Both the position numbers and the translations under genes were made by a program. The notes beneath the pieces are model-generated. The model searched no databases, was not told the DNA's origin, and saw nothing but the letters and a program-made list of their open reading frames with translations. Below, piece after piece: positions 36,900 to 46,379 of a DNA stretch of 57,691 bases; the first letter of the stretch is position 1; each line of letters opens with the position of its first letter. Source of the DNA: Myroides odoratus DSM 2801 (lineage in GTDB: Bacteria; Bacteroidota; Bacteroidia; Flavobacteriales; Flavobacteriaceae); assembly GCF_000243275.1 (NCBI RefSeq), contig NZ_CM001437.1, positions 3,847,214 to 3,904,904 on the forward strand, written 5' to 3'.

Positions 36900-38183
36900 A
36901 TGAATAAATTAATACATAATCAATGTTTGCTATATTATTTTTTTATAGCAAGTTTTTCTGTGACAGCTCAAATAACTCCTAATAAAACTATTTTCACAAA
37001 TTATGGCGGACTATATATAACTCCTAAAACTCAAATTCATACTTATTATGACTTTGAAAATCAGGAGACTGGAAAGGTGTTTAATGATGGAATGATGTCT
37101 TTTTATGGGAACTATTTAAATAATGGATTATTTACTTATAGAACGAATAGTCAAACTGGTTTAGTAGAGTTTAAAGGACAAGGAGGAGTTGCACAAGAAA
37201 TAAAAGGAGAGGCTCCTAGTAGTTTTTATAATATTTCATTTGATAAAACTTTAGCTAATTATTCTTTTCATTTAGCAAATGATTTTTCTGTAGAAGGAAC
37301 AGCAAATTTAACAAATGGCGTTGTTTTTATTGATCAAGAAAAGGGAGGTTCCTTTTTATTTTCAAAAGGAGCTAGACAAAAGAATGCATCAAAAAATAGC
37401 CATTTCGATGGAATGATTATAAAAGAGGGAAATGACGCTTTTCAATTTCCTTTAGGAAATAAAGGTAAATATAGACCTGCTGGTATTTCTGTTTCACCAA
37501 ATTTAAAAGATGTTTTTTTAGGTAGATATATCTATGAGGATGAAGTTTTCTTTAAACAGTACAAAAACAAGTCTAGTATTATTGAGTTAGTAGACGAAAA
37601 GGAGTATTGGATTATTGAAAAACAAGGAAAAAATCAAGAAGGCATTATGTTAACGCTTAGTTGGAGTGATGAAACAACTCCAACAGAGTTGTTAAGCGAT
37701 CCAGAATTGAATTTACACATAGTTCGTTGGGATGCAGAACAGGAAATGTGGGTTGATGAAGGTGGAGTTGTTGATGTTCTAACCAAAGAAATTACAACTC
37801 CTGCTCAAGTAAGTGGGTATGGATATTTTACCTTAGGAAGGATAAAGCCAAATAAACTTTTAGAAGGTGATATTGTTATTTACAACTTAGTTAGCGCTAA
37901 TGGTGATGGAAGGAATGATTACTTTAAGATAGACAAGATTCAAAAGTTTCCTGATAATAAGGTTGAGATTTATAATCGTTGGGGTACTCGAGTTTATGAA
38001 ACTAAGAACTATGATAGTAATGGTAATGTATTTAGAGGAAATTCGGAAGGAAAAGGGACTCTTGGTAAAGGAGGAAAACTACCTACAGGAACCTATTTTT
38101 ATATAGTTACTTATCAATACAAAGATGCTAACGGATCACGACCAATTAAAAAATCGGGGTATTTGCATTTAGAGACTAATTAA
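36900..38183 (+). CDS. T9SS type B sorting-domain protein (module B)
   Basis: 427 residues; signal peptide to about residue 24 (SFSVTAQ). It aligns along its length with the module A and C proteins: FQFPLGNKGKYRPAG, VRWDAEQEMWVDEGGVVD, then the CHU_C/TIGR04131-type end with VSANGDGRNDYF, VEIYNRWGTRVYE and LPTGTYFYIVTYQY. It is exported by the type IX system. The next gene (SprF type) begins about 100 bp later, a larger gap than in modules A and C. It is more diverged from A and C than they are from each other. Confidence 0.9.
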   Translation: MNKLIHNQCLLYYFFIASFSVTAQITPNKTIFTNYGGLYITPKTQIHTYYDFENQETGKVFNDGMMSFYGNYLNNGLFTYRTNSQTGLVEFKGQGGVAQEIKGEAPSSFYNISFDKTLANYSFHLANDFSVEGTANLTNGVVFIDQEKGGSFLFSKGARQKNASKNSHFDGMIIKEGNDAFQFPLGNKGKYRPAGISVSPNLKDVFLGRYIYEDEVFFKQYKNKSSIIELVDEKEYWIIEKQGKNQEGIMLTLSWSDETTPTELLSDPELNLHIVRWDAEQEMWVDEGGVVDVLTKEITTPAQVSGYGYFTLGRIKPNKLLEGDIVIYNLVSANGDGRNDYFKIDKIQKFPDNKVEIYNRWGTRVYETKNYDSNGNVFRGNSEGKGTLGKGGKLPTGTYFYIVTYQYKDANGSRPIKKSGYLHLETN

Positions 38184-38286
38184 TGGTAGTAGACAATTGA
38201 TTTATAAAATTTATTGCCTAGTGATTAGAGTAAAAATAAAATTGTGATACGACTTTATGCAATTTAAAATTAGTGCTAAGAAAGTT

Positions 38287-39216
38287 ATGAAAATAAATAT
38301 AAAATTAAAAAGCATTATTGTGTGTTATATATATTGCGGATTTTATGGAGTTTATGCTCAACAAGATCCGCAATATACTCAGTATATGTATAATCATGCA
38401 AATATAAATCCTGCTTATGCGGGAAGTGTTGAGACCTTAAATATATTTAGTTCTTATAGAACTCAATGGGTCGGATTAGATGGAGCTCCTAAAACTGCTG
38501 CTATTTCTGCAATAACCTCTTTAAATGATTCTAGAATGGGAATTGGGGTACATTTTATGAATGATAAAATTGGTGCAATGACAGAAAATATGATTGCTGT
38601 AGATTTTTCATATGCAATTACCTTAAATACGGAATGGAAATTATCTTTAGGGGTAAAAACCTCTATGAATTTATTAGATGTTGATTATTCTAAATTAGAT
38701 GTTTATAATCCTTCTGATCCAGTGTTAGAAAGTAATATATCTAATAAATTTAAACCTAATATCGGAGCAGGACTATTTGCCTATTCGCATAATGCATATG
38801 TAGGATTATCTGTTCCTCAGTTGCTAGTTACAACACGTTATAATGACAATGAAGTTACTATATTAAAAGAAAAAATGCACTTTTACCTAACTGGTGGTTA
38901 TGTCTTTGATATGGGATATTATGTCCAATTTAAACCAGCATTACTTATTAAAGCAAGTCAAGGATCCCCAGTTCAAGTTGATTTAGTAACTAATTTTTTA
39001 GTTATGGAAAAATTCACAGTTGGTGCTAGCTATCGTTATAATACCTCTGTTAGTGGACTTGTTGGTTTTCAGGTAAGCAAAAATTTATTTATTGGTTATA
39101 GTTATGATGCAGAAACAAGTAAACTTAATAATTACGGATCTGGGTCTCATGAGTTTTTTATGAGATTTAATTTATTCAATAAGATTTGGAAAACACCAGC
39201 TCCTAGATTCTTTTAA
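38287..39216 (+). CDS. PorP/SprF family outer-membrane protein (module B)
   Basis: 309 residues from the ATG at 38287, chosen because it gives a signal peptide like those of the two paralogs; an upstream in-frame ATG at 38257 would add 10 residues. Family marks: QQDPQYTQYMYNHANINPAY in segments, SYRTQWVGLDGAPKT, and the C-terminal strand ending APRFF. It is the presumed outer-membrane partner of the preceding sorting-domain protein. The PorE-like gene follows 11 bp later. Confidence 0.9.
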   Translation: MKINIKLKSIIVCYIYCGFYGVYAQQDPQYTQYMYNHANINPAYAGSVETLNIFSSYRTQWVGLDGAPKTAAISAITSLNDSRMGIGVHFMNDKIGAMTENMIAVDFSYAITLNTEWKLSLGVKTSMNLLDVDYSKLDVYNPSDPVLESNISNKFKPNIGAGLFAYSHNAYVGLSVPQLLVTTRYNDNEVTILKEKMHFYLTGGYVFDMGYYVQFKPALLIKASQGSPVQVDLVTNFLVMEKFTVGASYRYNTSVSGLVGFQVSKNLFIGYSYDAETSKLNNYGSGSHEFFMRFNLFNKIWKTPAPRFF

Positions 39217-39227
39217 ATAAACTAAAA

Positions 39228-41198
39228 ATGAAGAAACTTTTATTTCAAATTTTGTGTTATAATTTAGTTATTACAACACCTTTTTATGGATATGCGCAAT
39301 TAGGTTTAGAAAAAAAGGCAGAGAAGCAATATGCTAATTATGCCTATGTTGATGCAATTAAAATTTATGAACATATTACTGATAAGGGATATTATAATAC
39401 TTCTATTTTAAGCAAATTAGCTAATGCATATTATTTTAATGGTAAGTTAATAGAAGCAAATAAATGGTTTACAAAACTATTTGAATGGAAAGAGTTTGAT
39501 AAAGACAATAAAGATTTCTCAGCCGAGTATTATTATCGTTATGCTCAAACTTTAAAAGCTATAAATGATTACGAGAAGTCAGATAGAATGATGGAGATGT
39601 TTGCTAATATTGAAAAAAGCGATACTAGATCACGATTGTTTAACGCGAATAAAAATTATTTAAAAGTAATAGATTCTTTATCTGATAAATATGAATTGAT
39701 ACAACTTCATTTTAATAGTAAGTATTCGGATTATGGAACTGCTTTTTTTGAGGATAGATTAGTTTTTACTTCTGCGAGAGAAGATTTTAATTGGAAAGGT
39801 AGTATTGATCAAAGGACAAAGGAAAGTTATACGAAATTATATTCTGTGAAACTTAATAAGGATGGGAGTTTTGGAGAGGTACTACCTTTTTATGATGATT
39901 TAAATTTACAAGCAATAAATGAATCAAGCGCTGTATTTTCAAACGATCAAAATACAGTGTATTTTACTAAAAACTACTCTTCTTTAAAAGGTAAAAAGCG
40001 TTTTAATAAAAAAACTAGAACTTCTTTTTTAAAAATTTATAAGAGGGAGCGATTAAGTAATGGAAAATGGGGAGATGTTGAAGAATTAGCTATTAATTCT
40101 AAATATTCTAATACAACGCATCCTACATTGTCTCCCGATGGTAAATGGCTCTATTTTGTTTCTGATAGAGCAGGAGGAATTGGACAGACTGATATTTTTA
40201 GAGTAGCTATTTATGATAATGGTACTTATGGAGAAGTTGAGAACTTAGGTGGAAATATCAACACAAAAGCAAGAGAAACATTTCCTTATATAGCCAAAGA
40301 TAATACACTCTATTTTTCTTCTGATGGTAGACCTGGATTAGGGGGGTTAGATGTTTACAAGGTGAAGTTAAATAAAGAGGGGACTTTTGGAGAAGTTGTA
40401 AACTTAGGAAGTCCTATTAATAGTTCTTTTGACGATTTTGGTTTCTATCTGGACGCTTCATTGACAAATGGGTTTGTTAGTTCTAATAGACCTGGAGGAA
40501 TAGGAGGTGATGATATCTATTATTTTAAAGAAAAAACGTGTAAAGAACAAATTTATGGCTACGTATATGATGCCGAAAGTAAAGAAGCAGTTTCTGGTGC
40601 ATATTTAATTCTATATGATGCTTTTTACGATGTTTTAGGCACTACAAAAACAGATGAATTGGGACTATTTAAAATACCAGATATTATTTGTCATGATAAA
40701 TATAGAATAAAGATTTCTAAAGCGAATTATATAACAAGTGAAACCGTTTATTTGTCAGATAATCAAGAGGTTGGGAAGAAGTTTGTTGATTTCTACCTAA
40801 ATAAGCAAAATATACTTTTAGAGCCAAATGATGATTTGTTCAAGAAATTAGATTTAAATCCAATTCATTTTGATTTTGACAGGTATGATATTAGAGAAGA
40901 TGCAAAAATTGAGCTTATGAAAATCATAGCTGTTATGAAGGAAATACCAACCATGAAGATATCAGTAAGAGCACATACTGATAATAGAGGGGATAAGTAT
41001 TATAATTTTAAATTATCCGAAAAACGAGCTAAAGCTACTATTGATTGGATTATTGCCCATGGAATTGATAGTAACCGGATAGAAGGAGTTGGATATGGAA
41101 AGAGTTTTTTACTCAATGAGTGTGATAAAGATAATGAATGTAATGAGAAGGAACATGAAATGAACCGAAGAAGTGAATTTATTATAATGAGTATTTAA
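39228..41198 (+). CDS. PorE-like TPR / beta-propeller / OmpA protein (module B)
   Basis: 656 residues with the same order as the module A copy: signal peptide ending YAQ, TPR-like region (LANAYYFNGKLIEANKWF), propeller with HPTLSPDGKWLYFVSDR and LYFSSDGRPGLGGLDVY, carboxypeptidase-regulatory-like domain after CKEQIYGYVYD, and OmpA domain with FDFDRYDIR and HTDNRGD. It is expected in the periplasm, holding peptidoglycan. It is the most diverged of the three copies, in step with the rest of module B. A CI-repressor-like gene follows 21 bp later. Confidence 0.88.
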   Translation: MKKLLFQILCYNLVITTPFYGYAQLGLEKKAEKQYANYAYVDAIKIYEHITDKGYYNTSILSKLANAYYFNGKLIEANKWFTKLFEWKEFDKDNKDFSAEYYYRYAQTLKAINDYEKSDRMMEMFANIEKSDTRSRLFNANKNYLKVIDSLSDKYELIQLHFNSKYSDYGTAFFEDRLVFTSAREDFNWKGSIDQRTKESYTKLYSVKLNKDGSFGEVLPFYDDLNLQAINESSAVFSNDQNTVYFTKNYSSLKGKKRFNKKTRTSFLKIYKRERLSNGKWGDVEELAINSKYSNTTHPTLSPDGKWLYFVSDRAGGIGQTDIFRVAIYDNGTYGEVENLGGNINTKARETFPYIAKDNTLYFSSDGRPGLGGLDVYKVKLNKEGTFGEVVNLGSPINSSFDDFGFYLDASLTNGFVSSNRPGGIGGDDIYYFKEKTCKEQIYGYVYDAESKEAVSGAYLILYDAFYDVLGTTKTDELGLFKIPDIICHDKYRIKISKANYITSETVYLSDNQEVGKKFVDFYLNKQNILLEPNDDLFKKLDLNPIHFDFDRYDIREDAKIELMKIIAVMKEIPTMKISVRAHTDNRGDKYYNFKLSEKRAKATIDWIIAHGIDSNRIEGVGYGKSFLLNECDKDNECNEKEHEMNRRSEFIIMSI

Positions 41199-41219
41199 AA
41201 GTGGAAAAGATTGCGAAAT

Positions 41220-41852
41220 ATGGATGATAAGAATATAATAATCTCTTCAACTGAGAATGTCATTGAAAAAATAAAAATCTCATTAGGATTAGATAGAGAT
41301 AAAGAACTAGCTATACTATTAAATGTTAAATTTAATACACTTTCTAGTTGGAAAATAAGACAAAGTATTCCTTATAAGAAGATCTTTGAGATATGTAGTA
41401 AATATGACCTGGATTTAAATGATATAATATATGATAATTATTCAGATGTAAAGAATGAGTTAATTAGAGTTCCGATTTTATTCTTGGATAATTATTGGTC
41501 ATATTTTTATGATTTAAAATTCAATAAAACAAGCTTACAATATTTTCTGTTACCTAGAGAAGTAGCAGATATAGATATTATAATTCAGTTGACGAAAAGA
41601 TCTTCAGTATCAAAATTTTCTAGTGAATTAATGTATGTGTTATGTAAAAAAGTTAATTTAAAAGACTTAATAATTACAAAATCATATGTTTTTACAATTA
41701 AAAGTATGGGGATATTTGATTGTATACTAGTTAGTATGAATTTTGAAAATCAAAAGTACAAGCTTAAACTTCAAGATAATACTTATGTAGAAGTTTCTTT
41801 TGAAAAAGTAATTGAAATTTATTCATATAAAGGGAAATATTATAAGCTATAA
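41220..41852 (+). CDS. CI-repressor-like helix-turn-helix protein attached to module B
   Basis: 210 residues from the ATG at 41220 (an in-frame TTG at 41211 is less likely). Residues about 12-70 read VIEKIKISLGLDRDKELAIL then TLSSWKIRQSIPYKKIFEIC, the pattern of the phage CI-repressor helix-turn-helix family. The C-terminal part could be an S24-like or dimerisation domain, but no serine-lysine pair is evident. It begins 21 bp after the PorE-like gene and is closed by a terminator, so it looks like the last gene of module B and a candidate cassette regulator. Modules A and C lack it. Confidence 0.7.
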   Translation: MDDKNIIISSTENVIEKIKISLGLDRDKELAILLNVKFNTLSSWKIRQSIPYKKIFEICSKYDLDLNDIIYDNYSDVKNELIRVPILFLDNYWSYFYDLKFNKTSLQYFLLPREVADIDIIIQLTKRSSVSKFSSELMYVLCKKVNLKDLIITKSYVFTIKSMGIFDCILVSMNFENQKYKLKLQDNTYVEVSFEKVIEIYSYKGKYYKL

Positions 41853-41968
41853 TAAAAAAATAAATATTAAGATATATTAAAGCATTGAAAATTAATTTTT
41901 TTAAAAAACTATTGTTTCTATTAAAGAAAAATTTACATGATTAATTTGTGATTTTTTTTTTACTTAGA

Positions 41969-42000
41969 CAAAGGACTGTCTTTTTTTAGACAGTCCTTTG
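41969..42000 (+). terminator. Terminator closing module B
   Basis: Perfect 12-bp stem CAAAGGACTGTC / GACAGTCCTTTG around a T-rich loop, about 120 bp after the CI-like gene. Confidence 0.8.
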
Positions 42001-42143
42001 ACTTTATAACTGATATTTAATCAACTAAAGACTAACTTTTAATAGTCTATAAACCCTTTATTACATTGTGAAGGTATAGATAAGGTTATTTAAGATCAAA
42101 GCAAGAAGTTAATAAACACTTTATCAAACAAAATTACTACTAA

Positions 42144-42386
42144 ATGACTGCTAATGAACTTAATTCTATAGCTGAAAAGGCTCTGGAGGAGAAATATAAT
42201 TTAATAATAGCAAGTTTGAAAAAATGTGCTAGTGAAGGAAAGAGTTCTTGTATTTTGGAAGAACTACCAGATATTTTAATTAATAAACTTATTGCTAAGG
42301 GATACCGAATCACACCTATAGTTAGGTATAAGTCCTATTTTATATTCCAAAAAAAGAAAGTAAAAGTATATAAAATACAGTTTTAA
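42144..42386 (+). CDS. Small hypothetical protein
   Basis: 80 residues, helical at the start (NELNSIAEKALEEKYNLIIASLKKCA) in segments and basic at the end. Its style (short, soluble, IAEKA-L-EKY, then a LIAKGYRI motif) resembles small phage- or island-encoded proteins, though I cannot name a family. The motif ACACTTTATCAA lies 16 bp upstream, shared with the region before 33290. No operon partner. Confidence 0.55.
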   Translation: MTANELNSIAEKALEEKYNLIIASLKKCASEGKSSCILEELPDILINKLIAKGYRITPIVRYKSYFIFQKKKVKVYKIQF

Positions 42387-43325
42387 TCCAGATTATGTGA
42401 CAGATTAATTAACAAGAATAAATTATAGAGATATAAAGTAGCATTAGTCAGTAGTATTTAACTAACGTTGGTTTTATTTAAAACATTAATAGGTCAATAG
42501 AAAAATGTAGATATTAACCCTTATTTTACGGTAGCTGATGCTAGGAATTATATTAAAGAGGCGGGCTAAAAGGCCATCCTCTTTTTTGTTTATAAAAGCA
42601 CATTTTTTTTAGCTTGGGCTAGGTTTTTAATTTTCCAGACACAGATTCAACTTCTACTTGGTTTTTCATTCTAATGGTATTTATAACGTTCAAAATTGAG
42701 AAATTCTCTAATTTGAAGTTTTATTTGAGCTAATTTATGATTTACATTGACTGTACTATTTTCTACAGCTTTATAATTTTAGTCATTTACTGAACACTGT
42801 AAGCGCAGTTCTCCGCTTGATATTACTATGACTGAATAAGCAACCAGTAGTAGTATAGTTGATATGGCTATCAACATTTGGTGATTTCTGTTCAGTTATA
42901 TATTAAAATAATTAAGCTTAACATAAGCAGTTGTATTTCTTTCAGGTAAATGCAATTGATTTTCACCACTACTATAATTAGCATTTGCTACACTTAAATA
43001 CAATTCTAAATTTATTGAATGATTAAAAATCTTTATTTAATCAGGACTCATTTTTAAAAAGGCTTTATAAGGGTAGTTAAGATTTGAGTTTAATAGATTT
43101 TTTTAATCAGTAAAAAGTCATCTAAGTAATACTATATTTTACAAATAACTGCTTATGTCCAATGATAATCAGAATAATAAATAATGTATCATGAGTATTT
43201 AAATGGTAGATTATTTGTTTTTTACTATAAAAAAAGTATTAGATAAGTTTTCTAGTTTTTTTTTACACTTTATAAGAAAAAAGTTTTCAAGATTGAAGTC
43301 TTTTGCAAGACAAAATATTTAAAAA
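42387..43325. other. Gene-poor stretch with a dead gene tail and a terminator
   Basis: About 940 bp. At 42504-42570 a short open tail reads NVDINPYFTVADARNYIKEA then stop, with an in-frame stop just upstream, suggesting a gene remnant. A hairpin at 42555-42587 overlaps its end. The rest is AT-rich without a frame I would defend. TTTTTTACACTTTA sits at 43259-43272, 53 bp before the next gene. Confidence 0.4.
42555..42587 (+). terminator. Terminator hairpin
   Basis: AAAGAGG / CCTCTTT outer stem with an inner GGC / GCC pair, followed by T residues. Confidence 0.65.
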
Positions 43326-44243
43326 ATGAAAAAACTATTATTACTTAGTCTATGTATACTTCAAGGCTATACATATGCTCAAATAGGAGTTAACACTTCT
43401 GATATAACCAGTACCTTAACAGTTAATGGATCATTTTCTGCAAATTATAAAGAAATTAGTTCTAGTAACTATCAAATTGCAGAGGATGATTATAATCTTG
43501 CTTTTAATGGAGAGGGATCTGGAGAAGCTGTATTTATGTTACCAAAAACTGAAACAGATAAGAAGAAATTTATTGGTAGAACTTATCATATCAAAAATGT
43601 AAGTAAAAATGCTACAGTTAAAGTTATTGCATCTTCTTCTGAGACTATTCGTTTGGGCGGAGTGTATGATGATACTAGATCTATTGTGTTATTACCTGGT
43701 AGATCTATTTCAGTAATTGCAAATAGTAACTTAAATGGAGCAACTTGGGATTTAAATCTTTTGGGATTAATAGAAGGTTCACCAGAGGTGAAAGCTACAG
43801 AGTTTATAAAAAAAATAGTTCCGATGGTTCCTGGTAGTGCATTTAATAAGAATAATGAAGCAGATCAAATAAATATTTATAATCTTACACTTGGAATACA
43901 GAAACCTTTTAATACAAATATTGTCGATATAGATTTTAAATTAAAAAACAATAAATCAGCAATTTATTGGAAGAAAAGTCATTTTTATAATGGTACAGGA
44001 GCTCAAATTAATGGGGTATTTACTAAAAAGAACGCGGATACTTGGGACGCTAATAGTTATATATTAAGGTTTTCGGTTACCAGTAGTTCAAGTATTGTGG
44101 ATTATAATACTTATGAAATATTGATAATGGGATTTGATACAAATGAGATTTACAGAGTTACGCTCTTTTTTATGCCTAAAAATAGTGTATTTAATGATTA
44201 TAAAAATCCAAGAGCAACTTTTTTTGTTGAGGTTTTAAACTAA
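43326..44243 (+). CDS. QIGV-type exported protein of unknown function
   Basis: 305 residues; signal peptide ends at YTYAQ and the mature protein starts IGVNTSDITSTLTVNG, an opening common in exported Bacteroidota surface proteins and related in style to VGIGT. A middle region (YHIKNVSKNATVKVIA, SIVLLPGRSISVIANSN) looks like a beta-sandwich, and the last 140 residues have further strands without a known motif. No type B sorting domain. A dead relative lies at 32787. A 20-bp-stem hairpin follows directly. Surface location is inferred. Confidence 0.72.
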   Translation: MKKLLLLSLCILQGYTYAQIGVNTSDITSTLTVNGSFSANYKEISSSNYQIAEDDYNLAFNGEGSGEAVFMLPKTETDKKKFIGRTYHIKNVSKNATVKVIASSSETIRLGGVYDDTRSIVLLPGRSISVIANSNLNGATWDLNLLGLIEGSPEVKATEFIKKIVPMVPGSAFNKNNEADQINIYNLTLGIQKPFNTNIVDIDFKLKNNKSAIYWKKSHFYNGTGAQINGVFTKKNADTWDANSYILRFSVTSSSSIVDYNTYEILIMGFDTNEIYRVTLFFMPKNSVFNDYKNPRATFFVEVLN

Positions 44244-44260
44244 ATAAACTTATTAATTTT

Positions 44261-44305
44261 AACCTAAAGAATTCCCCAAGATTATCTTGGGGAATTCTTT
44301 AGGTT
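44261..44305 (+). terminator. Strong 20-bp hairpin after the QIGV-type gene
   Basis: Perfect inverted repeat: 44261-44280 and 44286-44305 around a 5-base loop, with A/T-rich outer arms. It is probably a terminator for the gene ending at 44243, though the T tract lies within the stem rather than after it. It also marks the edge of the mobile-element nest. Confidence 0.7.
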
Positions 44306-44673
44306 AAAAGGTAGTGAGACGTTCCTAATAAGCGAACAAAAGAAGATTTTTTTGTGTGGATCAAAGGTGTACCTCAAGGGGGGGCATGGGCTCCGTTTTA
44401 GCTGATTTTTTTTTTTCACTATACTTTGATCTTTGGATTACTCAAAACTGTCCTATTATGCCTTTTGAGCGATATACATATGACACAATTGGTCATTGTA
44501 TAAGTTAAGAACAGGCCTTACAAATACAACGAATAATCCTAAATCGATTAAAAAGCTCGTGGACTTGAATTGAACTAAACCAAGATTGTTTACTGTAAAG
44601 ATTTAAACAGAAAGGCTGGACTTGGTAACTTAGCCTGGACATCAAGTTAAGCATAAAAACTTATCTTTGAATT

Positions 44674-44973
44674 ATGAAAAGAATTAGAAAGGCCTACGAT
44701 GCTGCTTTTAAGCAGCAAGCCGTTGAACTGGCTAAGGAAAGAACAAACAAATCAGAATTGGCTCGTGAACTTGGAATCAGACCCACATTATTGTATAAAT
44801 GGTGTAAAGAAGCTCAAGAGTTAGGCGATGCTAGTTTTCCAGGTAATGGTAAACAAAAGCTGACTCCAGAACAAGAAAGGATAAAAGAGTTAGAAAAGAA
44901 GTTAGCGGCTGTTGAATTAGAACATGAAATATTAAAAAAAGCAATCGGCATTTTCTCAAAGACCGGCAAATGA
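44674..44973 (+). CDS. IS3-family transposase OrfA
   Basis: 99 residues. The helix-turn-helix reads KQQAVELAKERTNKSELARE in the first 40 residues, followed by LLYKWCKEAQ and a leucine-zipper-like helix (IKELEKKLAAVELEHEILKKA). It binds the IS ends and regulates transposition. Its stop TGA overlaps the ATG of orfB (ATGA at 44970-44973), allowing translational coupling or a frameshift to make OrfAB. Confidence 0.93.
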   Translation: MKRIRKAYDAAFKQQAVELAKERTNKSELARELGIRPTLLYKWCKEAQELGDASFPGNGKQKLTPEQERIKELEKKLAAVELEHEILKKAIGIFSKTGK

Positions 44974-45845
44974 TTTACATGTTCATATTTGATCATGAAC
45001 ATGAATTTCCGATTGGGATTATGTGTAAAGTTTTAGAGGTAAGTAGAAGTGGTTATTATCATTGGAAACGGTCTCCTGTTAATAAAAGAAAACAAGCCAA
45101 AGCAGATCTAAAACGTGTTATTACAGAAGTTTATCTAGAATTTAAACAACGTTATGGCAGTCCTCGTCTTACAATAGAACTCAATGCCCGAGGTTATAAA
45201 ATATCTAAACCAACTGTTGCTAAGTACATGAAAGAGTTAGGATTACGTAGTAAAATAGCTCGACGATATAGAATAACCACAGACTCTGAACACAATTATT
45301 TAGTGGTTGAAAATATTTTAGATAGACAATTTACACAAACTGAACCAGGGAAAGCCTGGGTGTCTGACATTACTTATATCGCTGTTAAAGAAGGGTTTAT
45401 TTACCTAACTACAATAATAGATTTATACGATAGAAAGGTTATTGGATGGAGTTTGAGTAAAGATATGTCAACAGAAAATACCACCTTGGCTGCCTTTAAA
45501 ATGGCTAAAAAGAACAGAGTTTTTGAAGAAGGACTAATTTTCCATTCTGACCAAGGAGTACAATATGCAAACTACAAATTTGCAAACTATTTAGAGTCCT
45601 TTAATGTTGTTAGAAGCATGAGTAGGAAGGCTAATTGTTGGGATAATGCTGTAGCAGAAAGCTTCTTTAAATCCTTAAAAGTGGAGATGGTTTATGGGAA
45701 TTTACAATTAAGTACAAAGCAAATGGAATCTAAAGTCTTTGAATATATCGAAATGTGGTATAATAAAAAACGAAGACACTCCTACTTAAACTACAAGACA
45801 ATCAACGAATTTAATCAAATAATAAATATTAATAAAGCTGCTTAA
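44970..45845 (+). CDS. IS3-family transposase OrfB (integrase)
   Basis: 291 residues. An HTH_21-like region (YGSPRLTIELNARGYKISK) precedes the rve integrase core. The catalytic triad is Asp133 (WVSDITYI), Asp194 (FHSDQGVQY) and Glu230 (NAVAESFFKSLK), a D-35-E spacing expected for IS3. The frame is intact, so the element may still move. The 291-residue size is normal. Confidence 0.95.
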   Translation: MIYMFIFDHEHEFPIGIMCKVLEVSRSGYYHWKRSPVNKRKQAKADLKRVITEVYLEFKQRYGSPRLTIELNARGYKISKPTVAKYMKELGLRSKIARRYRITTDSEHNYLVVENILDRQFTQTEPGKAWVSDITYIAVKEGFIYLTTIIDLYDRKVIGWSLSKDMSTENTTLAAFKMAKKNRVFEEGLIFHSDQGVQYANYKFANYLESFNVVRSMSRKANCWDNAVAESFFKSLKVEMVYGNLQLSTKQMESKVFEYIEMWYNKKRRHSYLNYKTINEFNQIININKAA

Positions 45846-46379
45846 CTAATTGTCCAGATTTAGTTTGGATATCCAGGCAAATGTTAAGAAGGTTAGGTTT
45901 AGTTCAATTTTTTAGGTTACACTTTTTGACCTTAAAGAGCCGTGATTCAAGTAAAGAAAAACTCTCTTAGCTTTTTGAAAGTAATAAGGTTAGTAAGAAA
46001 GTAGGAGAAGTTATGCGCTTATGGTGACGAATGAGTCGCATGGTCAAAATTATTGAAGATTTAGGTTTGTGGTTAAATCCGACTCTTCAAGGATGGATTA
46101 ATTACTATTGGAAGTTTTACAAAACTGACTTATATGGTTTGTTTAATTAACTCAACCAGCAACTTATTATAAAGGTAACAAAGAAACACAAAAGGTTTAA
46201 AGGGAAGAAAACGTACGCAAGGCAGTGGTTGGGAACATTTGCAAAGAATCATTTAAGTCTATTTACGCACTGGCGCTTTAGTATCCATCCATTAAAATTG
46301 ATTTCAACTGACTGAATAAGAAAAACCGTATGAAGTGAGAGGTTTGCGTATGGTTTTGTGAGAGATTCCCCTTATCTAC

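Larger units (their letters stand above)
44615..45878 (+). mobile_element. Intact-looking IS3-family insertion sequence
   Basis: Imperfect terminal inverted repeats of about 37 bp (44615-44651 and 45842-45878, sharing CTGGACA and AGTTAA) bracket two transposase genes. AAA on both outer sides is a possible 3-bp target duplication. It has inserted into the reverse-transcriptase gene of a group II intron. Confidence 0.8.

Noticed and set aside
44398..44440. Separate small gene left of the IS3 element
   Set aside because: The frames read as pieces of a group II intron reverse transcriptase with stops, not a standalone gene.
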